NCBI GenBank assembly: GCA_039519185.1
Contig: CM076846.1
Span: 105,806,442-105,870,441 of the forward strand
Length of the DNA: 64,000 nucleotides
Source: Astragalus membranaceus
Taxonomy: Eukaryota > Streptophyta > Magnoliopsida > Fabales > Fabaceae
Direction: 5' to 3'
In this document: positions 10,455 to 22,575 of the stretch, one piece after another
Layout of the letters: every line of letters begins with the position of its first letter
Position numbering within the stretch: the first letter of the stretch is position 1
Notes under the pieces: model-generated
Databases searched by the model: none
Told to the model about the DNA's origin: nothing
Seen by the model: only the letters and a program-made list of their open reading frames with translations
Made by a program: the position numbers and the translations under genes

Positions 10455-12013
10455 TGTAACATCCCTAATTTTTAAAAGACTCGTATTATGATGCCGGAGG
10501 CCGAGTAATTATTTGTGGGAATAATTGGTCGCGTCTCGGGGATTAATAGTCGAGAAAATTGTCTAGAAATCCTACTCTCCTTTAAAGTGTGGCTTATTCA
10601 TAATTTAAATGAAGAGTTGGGGCTGAAGGGCAAATCTGTCTTTTCACATCCCCAGTTATCAAAATGTAATTATGAAGATCTTAATTAATTACGAACCGAA
10701 AGAATTGAGGAATTTCGGATCGGAACCGGATTAATCAAGAAGGTTGTACCGAAGGGAATTTTTTTTAACGCCTAAAGAGAGAAAGAGAGAAAGAAATAGG
10801 AAGAGAGAAAGAAGAGGGACCGTGCGTGAGCTTCTGTCACCGCTTCCCGATTTCTCGTTCCGGAGCTCCGTTTGATCCCGAATCTTTTCTAATCTCTTTC
10901 TCAACCATTTAAAAAGGAATTGCCTTACTGAAAACAGTATTTTGAACTTGTTCAACTCATGTTTTGGAAAAGGGCTTCGAAAGCATAATTGATTGAAAAA
11001 CCGAAACCCTAGTACGCGTGTGAGTACACCGACTGATGGACTGACTGAATATATATGTTTATATATGTCAAATGAAAATGATTATAATGCCGGAGGTCTA
11101 ACTTATGAATTCCTCAAAACGGGTTATAGATCGATATGGATATTGTTTATCCGATTAATATGTAATTGATCCATTTGGTGATCGAAAAGATATAAATTAT
11201 CTAACTCTCGAGAATTTGATGCATATTGTCATATGTATTGCGTTGGGTGACGACCCGACAAGTAGCATACTAGGGAGGGTAGTCATGACCCCTTACCTAG
11301 GCCCTGTATACGTTTTGGCGTGGTCAATTCGTGGGTTATCGGGATTCGTAGTCGTTGTACAGCCGATTTATGCTAAACTAAAATGAAAACACGATTTGCC
11401 GGGATTCGTAGTCGTTGTACAGTCGGCATTTCGATTTATAGCTTATGATTCGGGATTCGTAGTCGTTGTACAGCCGTTTCATGATAAGCTAAGATAAGAA
11501 CACGATTTGCTTGGCATTTCGATTAATAAATAAGACATTGTTATGTCAGCTTTGATAGCGGTTTAATGAATTGAACCGAGTGTCAGTGAAGGGGCACGGT
11601 AGGACTCACTGAGATAATGTTATCTCACCCTATCCATATTTGTTGTTTTTCAGAGAAGCAGGGAAAAAGGAAGAATATTGTGCACGAGTAGCTGGTATTC
11701 TCTTGGAGGTGCTGAAGACTTAGTCTTTAGATCCTTTGTTCTTTTGCTGTCCAGTTGGTTATATTAACTTGTATTGAGTATGAGTTATATAAACCGTTTT
11801 ATGTTTCCGTTTGGTATTTGGACTTGGATATTGTAATCCATTCGGTGTGGAACCGATAAACTTCTATGTGATGAAGTAATGTTATTCCGATTATGTTTTT
11901 ATTTCGGAAAAAGTTTGTATGTCCAATACTTTAAACAGGAACTGTGTCCTCTGAATTTTCCGCATCTGTGCACTTTTGGTGTCTCTACATGTTAGAAATA
12001 CCAGGGTGTTACA
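10455..12013 (+). repeat. 5' LTR, internally deleted
   Basis: Compared with the 3' LTR it lacks about 117 bp (counterpart about 16938-17054) and about 896 bp (counterpart about 17093-17988), which accounts for the length difference of about 1009 bp (1559 against 2568). The second deletion removes most of the leader, the TA microsatellite and most of the GC palindromes. Since reverse transcription normally makes both LTRs alike, the deletions arose after insertion or by an aberrant strand transfer. Confidence 0.9.
11341..11480 (+). repeat. Three-unit LTR minisatellite
   Basis: GGGATTCGTAGTCGTTGTAC occurs at 11341, 11401 and 11452, each followed by AG(C/T)CG. The same array is at 18511, 18571 and 18622 in the other LTR. 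Confidence 0.85.
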
Positions 12014-12015
12014 TT

Positions 12016-12027
12016 TGGTATCAGAGC
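12016..12027 (+). promoter_or_regulatory. Primer-binding site, tRNA-iMet
   Basis: TGGTATCAGAGC lies two bases after the 5' LTR end (12013). It is the standard plant initiator tRNA-Met site used to prime minus-strand cDNA. Confidence 0.92.
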
Positions 12028-12150
12028 GGTTCGACCTAGTCGGACTTAGTTGCTAAGAGTCTTTTACGTCTTCTGAGTCTGATTTTTCTTAGTATGCTAT
12101 TAGACATTGAGCCTGATCAACTTAATACTTTGTGCATACTTCGCAGAATC

Positions 12151-13419
12151 ATGGCTGGGAGAGGTAGAAGAAACCCACCTGTTGATCCTCATCAAGAATG
12201 GATGCAGAATGTCATCGAGACTCAGCAAAAGATGATGAATGACATGATGCTAATGCAACAGCAACATATGGCTCAAATGGCTCAAATGCAGCAGATGCAT
12301 CAGATGCCTCAACCACAACCAGCTGAGCCAGTTAATGTGCCAACACCTGAGGATCCCAACAGGGTGTATTTCCGGTTTCTGAAGATGAAACCCCCAACCT
12401 TCAAAGGAGGATCCGAGGCAATGAAAGCCCATTTCTGGGTAGATGCCATGGAACGGATCTTTGATACTTTGCAATGCAATGAAGGAGAAAAGGTAATTTG
12501 TGCTGCTAACGCTCTGGACGAGGATGCTCACACTTGGTGGGTTAACGCTCTTAGAATGCTTCAAAATCAAGGAACTCCTCTTGAGTGGAGAAATTTCAAG
12601 GAATTATTTTTGAGTCATTATTTCCCCGACTCCCAAAGGCTTGACAAGCAGATGGAATTCTTGAGTTTGAAACAGGGAGAGATGACAGTTGGGGAATACG
12701 CTGCAAAATTCGAGAGGTTGTCACAATTCTATGAATTGGGGGCAACCGCTCCTGATGATAAGTGGAAAATGGTGATGTTTAGACAAGGTCTTAGAGGCGA
12801 TGTGAATCAAGGTCTCAGTTCTTATTCCATGACCACTTATCCTGCTTTGGTTCAACAGGCTCATTCAGCAGAGAGCGATCTGAAAAGAATGTATGCTGAG
12901 AGAAAAGATTTCTGGAAGGATAAGAGAAAGAGTAGTGAGTCAACTACATCAAACCCTAGGTATAAAGTGAATTCGAGCAAAGGGAAACAGACACAGTCAA
13001 GCAACACCGTAAGATTTGGCAAGTGTGACGTGTGCAAAAAGAGTCATCGAGGAAAGTGTCAAGTTGGGCCGAACCAATGCTACCTTTGCAAGGAAGTGGG
13101 TCATTATGCTAATAATTGTCCGTCAAGGAAAGCTTTCTTGGAGTCCCCTGATGCTCCGAGGCAGGCTCGAGTCAACACTTTGGATGCCAAGACCATCAAG
13201 CCAGCTGATAATCTTATAAGGGGTACAGGTTCTCTCTTTAATCAAACTGTTAATATTCTGTATGATTCTGGTGCTACTCACTGTTTTATCTCTGAAGCAT
13301 GTGCTGAACGGTTAGGATTAGAAGTATCTCCTATATCCGAACCAATCGTAGTCGTTGTACTGCTGCAAAGGGTCGTGTGCGAACCCAATCATTATGCCTT
13401 AACTGTCTGCTCACCATAG
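12151..13419 (+). pseudogene. Gag with zinc knuckle and start of protease, frameshifted
   Basis: I choose the ATG at 12151 (MAGRGRRNPPVDPHQEW); the open frame upstream to 12094 is leader. A Gln/Met-rich stretch (about residues 18-55) is followed by the Gag domain (TWWVNALRM; FLSHYFPDSQR; VGEYAAKFERLSQFY). The zinc knuckle is CYLCKEVGHYANNCP (CX2CX4HX4C), preceded by CDVCKKSHRGKC. The retropepsin motif YDSGATHCFIS is intact. Near 13350-13360 the frame shifts: the expected continuation TAAKGRVRTQ lies in another frame. Gag forms the cytoplasmic particle that packages element RNA. Confidence 0.88.
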
Positions 13420-14936
13420 GAGGCAGGGACTTCATTGTTGATTTTATCTGTCTGCCTATGAGAGGAATGGAGATCGTTTTGGGAATGAATTGGAAGACTT
13501 CCAATCACATTACTATTGACTGTTTCAACCGTGCAATTAATTTTCCTTCTGAAGTAGCGGAACATTCACTACCTACAGATGATGGTGTTATTTCGTTCGC
13601 TTCAGCCAACCAGTCGCTATTCCAAGGTACAGAAGCTTTTGTTGTTATTTTGTCTGCATCAACTGAAACTGAATTGGATTTATCATCTATTCAAGTTGTT
13701 AATGAATTCTTAGATGTTTTTCCCGAGGAAGTCTCCTCTTTGCCTCCAGAACGAGAGGTGGAATTCTCTATAGATTTGGCGCCTGGTGCATGGCCAATAT
13801 CCATAGCACCGTATAGGATGTCTCCTCTCGAACTGAAGGAGTTGAAGTCCCAACTTGAGGAATTAATTTCCAAGAAGTTTATTCGACCGAGTGCTTCTCC
13901 ATGGGGTGCTCCGGTATTGCTAGTCAAGAAGAAGGACGGAAGCATGAGATTGTGCATAGATTACCGTCAGCTGAATAAGATCACTATCAAGAACAAGTAT
14001 CCATTGCCAAGGATAGATGATCTGCTTGACCAACTTCGAGGTGCTAAAGTTTTCTCCAAAATCGATCTAAGGTCAGGGTACCATCAAATCAGGGTAAGAG
14101 CCTTAGACATTCCGAAGACTGCTTTTCGTACGAGGTACGGACACTACGAGTTTGTGGTGATGCCCTTCGGATTGACTAACGCTCCAGCCATATTCATGGA
14201 TTATATGAATAGAGTATTCCATTCTTACCTAGATCAGTTCGTGGTCGTCTTTATTGATGATATCTTGGTTTACTCAAAGTCAGTTGAGGAGCATGCTCAG
14301 CATCTCCGCTTTGTCCTAGGAGTACTCCGAGAGAATAAACTTTATGCTAAACCGTCGAAGTGTGATTTTTGGATGTCCGAGGTGAAATTCTTGGGTCATG
14401 TGATTTCCCAGGAAGGAGTTGCAGTTGACCCCAGCAAAGTGGAAGCAGTGTTAAAATGGGAACGACCTACGTCAGTGACTGAGATCAGAAGCTTTCTGGG
14501 TCTAGCTGGTTACTATAGAAGGTTCATTGAAGGTTTCTCACAACTGGTGCTTCCGCTTACTCGATTGACTCGCAAGGGTCAACCGTTTACTTGGGACGCC
14601 GATTGTGAGAATGTTTTTCTTGGATTAAAAGAAAAGTTAACTTCTGCTCCGATCCTAATTCTTCCAGATCCATCATTGGGATTTCAGATTTACAGTGATG
14701 CATCTGGGAAGGGTTTGGGATGTGTTCTCATGCAGAATCAACATGTTGTGGCCTACGCATCTAGGCAATTGAAGACGCATGAACGGAATTACCCAACTCA
14801 TGACCTAGAATTGGCGGCTATTGTGTTTGCACTGAAAATTTGGAGACATTACCTTTACGGTTCTCGTTTCGAAGATTTTAGTGATCACAAGAGCTTGAAG
14901 TATCTGTTCGACCAAAAGGAGTTGAATAACAGATAG
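13361..14936 (+). pseudogene. Reverse transcriptase and RNase H, ends in nonsense codon
   Basis: The frame continues from the protease tail (DFIVDFICLPMRGMEIVLGM) into RT: KKKDGSMRLCIDYRQLNK, FSKIDLRSGYHQIRV, FVVMPFGLTNAP, catalytic FIDDILVYSK. RNase H follows: IYSDASGKGLGCVLMQ, SRQLKTHERNYPTHDLELAA, SDHKSLKYLFDQKELNNR. It stops at TAG 14934-14936, where sister copies have CAG (NNRQRRW), so a single C-to-T-type change truncates the polyprotein between RNase H and integrase. The RT and RNase H motifs themselves look intact. Confidence 0.9.
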
Positions 14937-16566
14937 AGGAGGTGGACTGAATTTTTGAAGGACTACGACTTCGAATTGAAATATCACCCTGGGAAAGCCA
15001 ATGTGGTAGCGGATGCCCTGAGCAGGAAGTCTGTCCACACGACAAGGTTAATGGTTCACGAGATGGCTTTGTGGGAGTCATTCAGAGACTTGAAGCTCAA
15101 AGTGGTAAGAAAGAGGGACCGCATAGTGTTGCGGCATATACGGATAACCAGTGTGCTAAGGGAACAAATCCGTGTAGCTCAAGGAGCTGGTATGAAGTTG
15201 CAGTCTCAGAAGGGATCGCCAGATTTCACTGAGGATAGTGATGGCGTGATTTGCTTTAATGGGAGGATTTGTGTTCCCGATGATGATGATATCAAAAGGC
15301 AAGTATTGGAAGAAGCTCATAGGAGTCAGTACTCCGTACATCCGGGATCCACCAAGATGTACCGAGACTTGAAGTTGATGTATTGGTGGCCTGGGATGAA
15401 GGTCGAGGTTGCGAAATTTGTTTCTCGGTGCTTAACTTGTCAGAAGGTTAAGGCGGAACACCGAAGACCGGGCGGTCAGTTACAACCACTGGATGTGCCA
15501 GTCTGGAAGTGGGAAGATATCTCAATGGACTTTGTTATGGGTTTGCCGAGGTCACAGGCCGGCAATGATTCTATTTGGGTAGTGGTGGACCGATTGACTA
15601 AATCCGCTCACTTTATTCCCGTTCGCTCGACTTATAAGGTTTCCAAGTTAGCAGATGAATATGTGAAGAACATTATCAGACTGCATGGAGTTCCAACGAG
15701 CATTGTGTCAGACCGAGATCCCAAGTTTACTTCCAGGTTCTGGAGAGCATTGAATGAAGCTTTGGGAACAAGGGTGCTGGTTAGCACTGCTTATCATCCT
15801 CAGACTGATGGTCAGACGGAGAGGACTATCCAGACTCTCGAGGACATGCTTCGGGCTTGTGTGCTCGACAGTGGGAGAAAATGGGAGGATCATCTTCCGT
15901 TAGTAGAATTCTCCTACAACAACAGTTACCACTCCAGCATTGGAATGGCACCTTTTGAAGCACTTTATGGTAGGAAGTGTAGAACTCCGTTGTGTTGGTG
16001 GGAGATTGGTGAAGATAAGTTTTTTGGACCCGATATGATTCGGGAAACTACTGAGAAGATCAATTTAATTCGAGAAAGGATGAAGGTTGCTCAGAATCGG
16101 CAAAAGAGCTACGCTGACAACCGAAGGAGACCCTTGGAGTTTGAGGTTGGTGATCATGTGTTCTTGAAAGTTTCTCCAACCATAGGCACTGGGAGAGCCT
16201 TGCGAGCGAAGAAGCTCAGTCCTCGATATGTTGGACCTTTCCAAATCATCGAGCGGATTCGGGCCAGTTGCCTATCGCCTCGCATTGTCTCCGGCTCTAT
16301 CAAACCTCCATGATGTGTTCCACGTGTCTCAGTTGAGGAAGTATGTTCCCGATCCGCATCAACCGTTGAGTGTTGATACAATTGACCTGCGACCGGATTT
16401 GTCGTTTCAACCCTATCCTAGCTACATCTTGGAGCGTGGCGAGAAGACGCTGCGGTCAAGAACTATTCCTATTGTCAAAGTGGTCTGGGATGGATTCTCA
16501 GTTGAGGAGGCTACCTGGGAGCTGGAAGATGACATGCGGACCCGATATCCATATCTCTTCAATTGA
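14937..16566 (+). pseudogene. Integrase and chromodomain-like tail, one frameshift
   Basis: It continues after the nonsense codon: KDYDFELKYHPGKANVVADA, zinc-binding HPGSTKMY...CLTCQKVK, DDE core (MDFVMGLP, DRDPKFTSRFW, YHPQTDGQTERTIQTLE), then LKVSPTIGTGRALRAKKLSP. A frameshift near 16255 after FQIIERI moves the rest (GPVAYRLALSPALSNLHDVF) into the frame that ends at 16566. The C-terminus VVWDGFSVEEATWELEDDM resembles the chromodomain of Tekay/Del chromoviruses, which in the family directs integration to heterochromatin. Confidence 0.9.
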
Positions 16567-16589
16567 GGTACGTCTTGTCAATTTTGAGG

Positions 16590-16615
16590 ACAAAATTTTT
16601 AAAAGTTAGGGTGAT
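16590..16615 (+). promoter_or_regulatory. Polypurine tract region before 3' LTR
   Basis: AAAAGTTAGGGTGAT ends immediately before the LTR start at 16616. Purine-rich sequence here would prime plus-strand synthesis. The same phrase, complementary, sits before the LTR at 21503. Confidence 0.65.
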
Positions 16616-17678
16616 TGTAACATCCCTAATTTTTAAAAGACTCGTATTATGATGCCGGAGGCCGAGTAATTATTTGTGGGAATAATTGGTCGCGTCTCGG
16701 GGATTAATAGTCGAGAAAATTGTCTAGAAATCCTACTCTCCTTTAAAGTGTGGCTTATTCATAATTTAAATGAAGAGTTGGGGCTGAAGGGCAAATCTGT
16801 CTTTTCACATCCCCAGTTATCAAAATGTAATTATGAAGATCTTAATTAATTACGAACCGAAAGAATTGAGGAATTTCGGATCGGAACCGGATTAATCAAG
16901 AAGGTTGTACCGAAGGGAATTTTTTTTAACGCCTAAATTATCATTTTATGGGCCAAGGGCAAAATGGTCTTTTCACCATCACTTAAAAATCCCCCCTCAG
17001 CCCATACACACCTGGACCCTCCCTCACCCTCTCACTTATCAATTGTTCCAGCTGAAAGAGAGAAAGAAATAGGAAGGGAGAAAGAAGAGGGAGGCGAAGG
17101 GAGAAGGAGAGGGAGAGGCTACCACCACCATCATTCCCTCTTGCATGTAAGCTTTCTTCACACCCTTCTCTCTCATTTTTCATCCTCTTTTCATTGGTAC
17201 CACTTTCAGAAGCTAACTCCCCCTATATCATCCACTACCATGTTCAACCCCCTTTGAAGCTCCAAGAGAAACAATGGAGTTTTGAACCTTGATGGTGTTG
17301 CATGTCCTCTTGCATTTGTAGAAAGTGGAGTACCAAGCTTGCATTTTCGATTTAGAGGAAGTGGTGAAAGACTAGGTTGCTGTTTCAGTTGCTCTAAGGG
17401 GTGGAGGTTGCCGTTTTGGAAATCGGTTCGAGCTCTAGCGGGGATCGTTCGTTTACTTTCGTTTCGGTGACTTCGCTTTCGACCCAACTCTCGAACTTCG
17501 GTATAACGGGTGAGTTCTACTCACGGATTAGGGACATTTCTTGTATTCTGAAAACTGTGTAATTTCAAATAATAAGGCAATCATTCCGTTTTCGAAAGAC
17601 TTAGAACCGAAAAGCGATTTTGAGTCAAAACGGTGTTTTTCGGTTTATTGAGAATTTTGAATAAATCATTGAAATGAA

Positions 17679-17681
<3 letters not shown>

Positions 17682-17722
<41 letters not shown>
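17682..17722. repeat. TA microsatellite
   Basis: About 20 uninterrupted TA units in the 3' LTR. Confidence 0.95.
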
Positions 17723-17723
<1 letters not shown>

Positions 17724-17833
17724 TGGAATAGTTGGAAATTTTCTGAGTTTCAGGTGATTGACATTAGGAATCGAATTCGGGCGGAAACAGAAAGCGGAAT
17801 TGAGAAATAAGTGGAATTCGGTAACAGACACAG

Positions 17834-17998
17834 GTCGCACGGACCGCGCGCCTGCTACGGGTTGGTTCTGTTAAAGATAAAACGGGACGCACGGGTCGTG
17901 CGCCCCTGGGCACGGATCGTGCGCTCCTTTCGGTTTGGCTGGGTGGTTTTTAATAAATCACGCACAGGTCGTGCGCCCCTGGGCACGGACCGTGCGTG
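17834..17998. repeat. GC-rich palindrome cluster in LTR
   Basis: Copies of the GCACGGACCGTGC / CGCACGGGTCGTGCG type are separated by CCCCTGGG or AT-rich spacers. Only the last copy survives in the deleted 5' LTR (near 10819). Confidence 0.8.
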
Positions 17999-19190
17999 AG
18001 CTTCTGTCACCGCTTCCCGATTTCTCGTTCCGGAGCTCCGTTTGATCCCGAATCTTTTCTAATCTCTTTCTCAACCATTTAAAAAGGAATTGCCTTACTG
18101 AAAACAGTATTTTGAACTTGTTCAACTCATGTTTTGGAAAAGGGCTTCGAAAGCATAATTGATTGAAAAACCGAAACCCTAGTACGCGTGTGAGTACACC
18201 GACTGATGGACTGACTGAATATATATGTTTATATATGTCAAATGAAAATGATTATAATGCCGGAGGTCTAACTTATGAATTCCTCAAAACGGGTTATAGA
18301 TCGATATGGATATTGTTTATCCGATTAATACGTAATTGATCCATTTGGTGATCGAAAAGATATAAATTATCTAACTCTCGAGAATTTGATGCATATTGTC
18401 ATATGTATTGCGTTGGGTGACGACCCGACAAGTAGCATACTAGGGAGGGTAGTCATGACCCCTTACCTAGGCCCTGTATACGTTTTGGCGTGGTCAATTC
18501 GTGGGTTATCGGGATTCGTAGTCGTTGTACAGCCGATTTATGCTAAACTAAAATGAAAACACGATTTGCCGGGATTCGTAGTCGTTGTACAGTCGGCATT
18601 TCGATTTATAGCTTATGATTCGGGATTCGTAGTCGTTGTACAGCCGTTTCATGATAAGCTAAGATAAGAACACGATTTGCTTGGCATTTCGATTAATAAA
18701 TAAGACATTGTTATGTCAGCTTTGATAGCGGTTTAATGAATTGAACCGAGTGTCAGTGAGGGGGCACGGTAGGACTCACTGAGATAATGTTATCTTACCC
18801 TATCCATATTTGTTGTTTTTCAGAGAAGCAGGGAAAAAGGAAGAATATTGTGCACGAGTAGCTGGTATTCTCTTGGAGGTGCTGAAGACTTAGTCTTTAG
18901 ATCCTTTGTTCTTTTGCTGTCCAGTTGGTTATATTAACTTGTATTGAGTATGAGTTATATAGACCGTTTTATGTTTCCGTTTGGTATTTGGACTTGGATA
19001 TTGTAATCCATTCGGTGTGGAACCGATAAACTTCTATGTGATGAAGTAATGTTATTCCGATTATGTTTTTATTTCGGAAAAAGTTTGTATGTCCAATACT
19101 TTAAACAGGAACTGTGTCCTCTGAATTTTCCGCATCTGTGCACTTTTGGTGTCTCTACATGTTAGAAATACCAGGGTGTTACAGGTGTTA

Positions 19191-19202
19191 CTCTGATACC
19201 AT
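19191..19202 (-). promoter_or_regulatory. Orphan primer-binding site
   Basis: CTCTGATACCAT on the plus strand is the complement of ATGGTATCAGAG, one base short of the iMet site, next to the LTR that starts at 19205. It shows that this LTR once served as a 5' LTR for a minus-strand body to its left, now lost. Confidence 0.65.
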
Positions 19203-19204
19203 AA

Positions 19205-21503
19205 TGTAACACCCCGATAAATTCTAACATATAGAATCACCGAAATGCACTAAATGGCATACGTCAGAGTAACTTCCTGTTATTGAAATATTGAACACAT
19301 CTAAAACTTTCGATAATAAATATTAAATGGTTCTCTGAACCTCATAAACTTCCTGAAAATGCTTAAGTTTCAAAAACTTAAGACTTGTACATAATCCTGG
19401 TGTTCAATACTCAAAACATAAAGTAGCGGAAACGATTTTACAACTTAAACAATGAAAGTTATACAATCGGAACATAGAAACAATAAATGAGGCAAAGGTC
19501 TAAAACATGAAATTAGGTCTTCCATGACTCCAAGAGTCGCACCAGCTAACCGTGCTTTATCGCCTTTGCTTTCCCCTGTTTCTCTGTAAAAACCACAAAT
19601 ATGAAGGGTGAGATAAACATTATCTCAGTGAGTCCTATCGAGACCCCTTACTAACTCTAGCGGTTCATTATGCCTTGCTTTGAACTCGTGGTCCTAAAAA
19701 GCAACCACGTGGAAATATATTAAGTTCCTGTATCCTTTATGCTCATGGCCCTCCTAAGCGACACATGAAGCAAACAATCTTTTGTTCCATGTTTTTAGCA
19801 TAGCACCTCAGTCTACCTATTTTATAGGTACTTCTTTGACTTTGGTGAACCCATCCCGCTATTTCTAGTGGGGGAAACATTCTTGAGTCTAGGTTTTGGG
19901 GCTCATGACTTCCCCTCCCCTAGTATGCTAACCTCTAAGGGTCGTCACCCTTTTTCCTCTTGTATTTATTATACATTATATATCCATGTACCCGCAATGG
20001 GCTGTTAGTCATTTCAGTCAAGTACCGGGTATGATTATTGACATATGTTCTCTCGCGTTTTCTATGTACGATTTTCCATTTCTTTCATAATACACAAGTT
20101 TTCTATCGAACATGTTCAATCTCATGCCTTCGGTACCTTTACATTGTTGGGGAACCTTGGGGAATGGATTAGAAGAGGATTGGAATCATTTGGAATGGAT
20201 AAAAAGGTACTTTGAATTTGAAGGTCAGAAAGTCTCACACGACCCGTGCGTGTAGGCGCACGACCCGTGCGTTGTTGAACAATTTGTAGAAGATTTCCAG
20301 AAAGATACGCACGACCCGTGCGACTAAGCGCACGATCCGGGCGTTATCCAATAAAATTGTAGAAAGTTCCAGAAACTTACGCACGACCCGTGCGACTAGG
20401 CGCACGATCCGTGCGTGTTTAAAAATCCAGTTCTTGTAGTATCAGATGAGGGCGCACGACCCGTGCTCATAGGCACACGATCCGTGCGTCTCTATCAGTT
20501 TTCCAGAAAACAAACTTTTCATGAGTTAATCCATTCCATTCCGATTCCAATTTCCCTTCCGATCGAGACCCAAACATAGACACACATTATAGCAGTATAA
20601 TACAGCAGGTATATTCAATCCAATCCAGCACATTTCAACAATTAAGCACATCACGTATCGTTTAAAATCACTGTTTTTAGAAAACGGTTTTCGCAAAGGT
20701 AGAGACTCAGAAAAACACACACATTCCCTAAGCGAGTTATAGAACTCACCCGAAATGATGAAAATCACACAAACACCTAGACTCCGAGAACTCAACCGCT
20801 CCAAAAACCACGAACTCTCCTCGAATTCGCTCCAACAACGAACTCAGCTACTCCAAATTGCTTGAACAGCAGCTGATTCCGAATCCTAGCTACCCAAACA
20901 ACTTCAAACAGCAACTGTGGCTAGAAGGTGAGCCTTGGTACTGAATAATGGGCTCTAGCAAGGACATGCAAGGGTTATATCTCCATTTCCATGCTTGGAG
21001 CTTGAAGGTTCGAAAATGGTGGTTTGGAGAGGAGTTGGATGTTTGTTCAGAAAGTTAGATCAATGGGAAGAAGAAGAAAAATGGTGGAGGATGGTAGTTT
21101 TAGATTATACATGCATGAACAATGGAGGTAGGACCCCTTCCCTTTCTTCTCCACTCTCTCTCTCTCGAATTCTCTCCCCCTTCTCTCTACTTCTTTGCTG
21201 ATTTTACGAAATGAGGGAAAAATGAAAGGTGTGGGAGTGAGGGAGTTGACTTAGTCAGCTGAGGGGTGAGTCACTAAAGATTGGAAAAGACCCTTATGCC
21301 CTCCCTTACTAACACTTCCTTTAATTCACCTCTAACCCAACATTTTCATCTAAACTTCTATACTTAGTATGTTACATTAATCATACTTATATACTATCAT
21401 TTATTTAATTCTACATCTCGTAATTAAAATAATTATGCTCATTAATCAACTTAACCTTTGGCTAAATTAATTAAATTAAATTAGATAATTAGGGGATGTT
21501 ACA
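19205..21503 (-). repeat. LTR (2299 bp), 3' LTR of the second minus-strand Ty3 element
   Basis: It starts TGTAACACCCC and ends GGGGATGTTACA. The right side joins the coding tail of the element at 21504 onward (CACCCCAACTTTTAAAATTTTG, the complement of the polypurine region). It contains GC palindromes at 20236-20487. ORFs at 20526-20804 and 20995-21201 lie in the leader and are not genes. Confidence 0.85.
20236..20487. repeat. Eight-copy GC palindrome array in LTR
   Basis: CGCACGACCCGTGCG and close variants occur in four pairs, each pair separated by about 4 bp (TAGG, CTAAG) and the pairs spaced by 40-45 bp of AT-rich sequence with AGAAA(G/C)TTCCAGAAA phrases. The pairing is regular. Confidence 0.85.
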
Positions 21504-21551
21504 ATCACCCCAACTTTTAAAATTTTGTCCTCAAAATTGACAAAACGTATC

Positions 21552-22575
21552 TTACTCGAACAAATAAGGATATTTCTCCCGCATGCTCTCCTCTACTTCC
21601 CATGTCGCTTTGTCAGGTGACGCACCGTCCCAAAGCACCTTGACAATAGGAATTGACCTCGTCCGGAGAGTTTTCTCGCCACGTTCGATGATCCTGATTG
21701 GAGTAGGCTGATAAGATAAATCCGGTCTGATGTCAATCGCCTCATAACTTAATGGTTGATTTGGATCATGAACATATTTCCTTAACTGCGATACATGAAA
21801 CACATCATGTTATCTGGACAATTCTGGAGGTAATGCAATGCGATACGCTACCGGTCCAACTCGCTCGATAATCTGGAAGGGTCCGACATACCGAGGACTG
21901 AGCTTCTTCGCTCGCAAAGCAATACCGGTCCTGATGGTTGGAGAAAGTCTCAAAAACACATGGTCTCCTTCTTCGAATTCTAACGGCCTTCTTCTCTTAT
22001 CCGCGTAACTCTTTTGTCGACTCTGCGCGGCTTTCATCCTTTCTCTTATCTGACGGATCTTCTCCGTAGTCTCACGGACCAAATCCGGTCCCAACAATCT
22101 CTGCTCACCTACATCCCACCAACACAATGGTGTTCTGCACTTCCTTCCATACAATGCTTCATATGGAGCCATTCCGATACTAGAATGGTAACTGTTGTTG
22201 TATGAAAACTCCACCAATGGAAGATGATCCTCCCATCTGCCTCCACTATCGAGTACACAAGCCCTCAACATATCCTCCAATGTCTGAATGGTTCTCTCAG
22301 TCTGCCCGTCTGTCTGTGGATGGTAAGCGGTGCTAACACACACCGTTGTTCCCAACGCCATATTCAATGCTCTCCAAAATCGAGATGTGAACTTGGGATC
22401 TCGATCACAGATGATACTTGTAGGGATTCCATGCAACTTCACAATATTCTTGAGATACTCCTCTCCTAACTTAGCAACCTTGTGATTCGAACGCACTGGA
22501 ATGAAATGAGCGGACTTGGTCAGGCAATCCACCACTACCCAAATAGAATCATTTCCGGCTTGGGACCGTGGCAGT
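21552..22575 (-). pseudogene. Integrase core and chromodomain-like tail (distal half)
   Basis: It resumes after the solo LTR at LPRSQAGNDSIWVVVD and includes CDRDPKFTSRFW and YHPQTDGQTERTIQTLED, giving the second Asp and the Glu of the DDE triad. It continues to FQIIERVGPVAYRIALPPEL. An in-frame TAA at 21810-21812 interrupts before HDVFHVSQLRKYV, after which the same frame runs to 21552 with WEVEESMREKYPYLFE. Apart from that stop and the insertion the frame is open. Confidence 0.88.

Larger units (their letters stand above)
10455..19183 (+). mobile_element. Complete young Ty3 (Tekay/Del-like) retrotransposon
   Basis: LTRs at 10455-12013 and 16616-19183 begin TGTAACATCC and end GGTGTTACA. A perfect 5-bp duplication GGTGT flanks it (10450-10454 and 19184-19188). 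The internal order is primer site, gag, protease, RT, RNase H, integrase, chromodomain-like tail, polypurine region. I count about five differences between alignable LTR parts over roughly 1.5 kb, so the insertion is recent. The coding region nevertheless has two frameshifts and one nonsense codon. Confidence 0.93.
16616..19183 (+). repeat. 3' LTR, full length (2568 bp)
   Basis: It starts TGTAACATCC and ends GGGTGTTACA. In order it holds AT-rich U3-like sequence, an AG-rich leader (17055-17115), a TA microsatellite (17682-17722), GC palindromes (17834-17998) and the three-unit minisatellite (18511-18650). ORFs at 16964-17487 and 17811-17999 fall in the leader or palindromes and are not genes. 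Confidence 0.92.

Noticed and set aside
12094..12150. Upstream extension of gag
   Set aside because: The ATG at 12151 aligns with the start of the related gag at 7436; the upstream frame is leader after the primer site.
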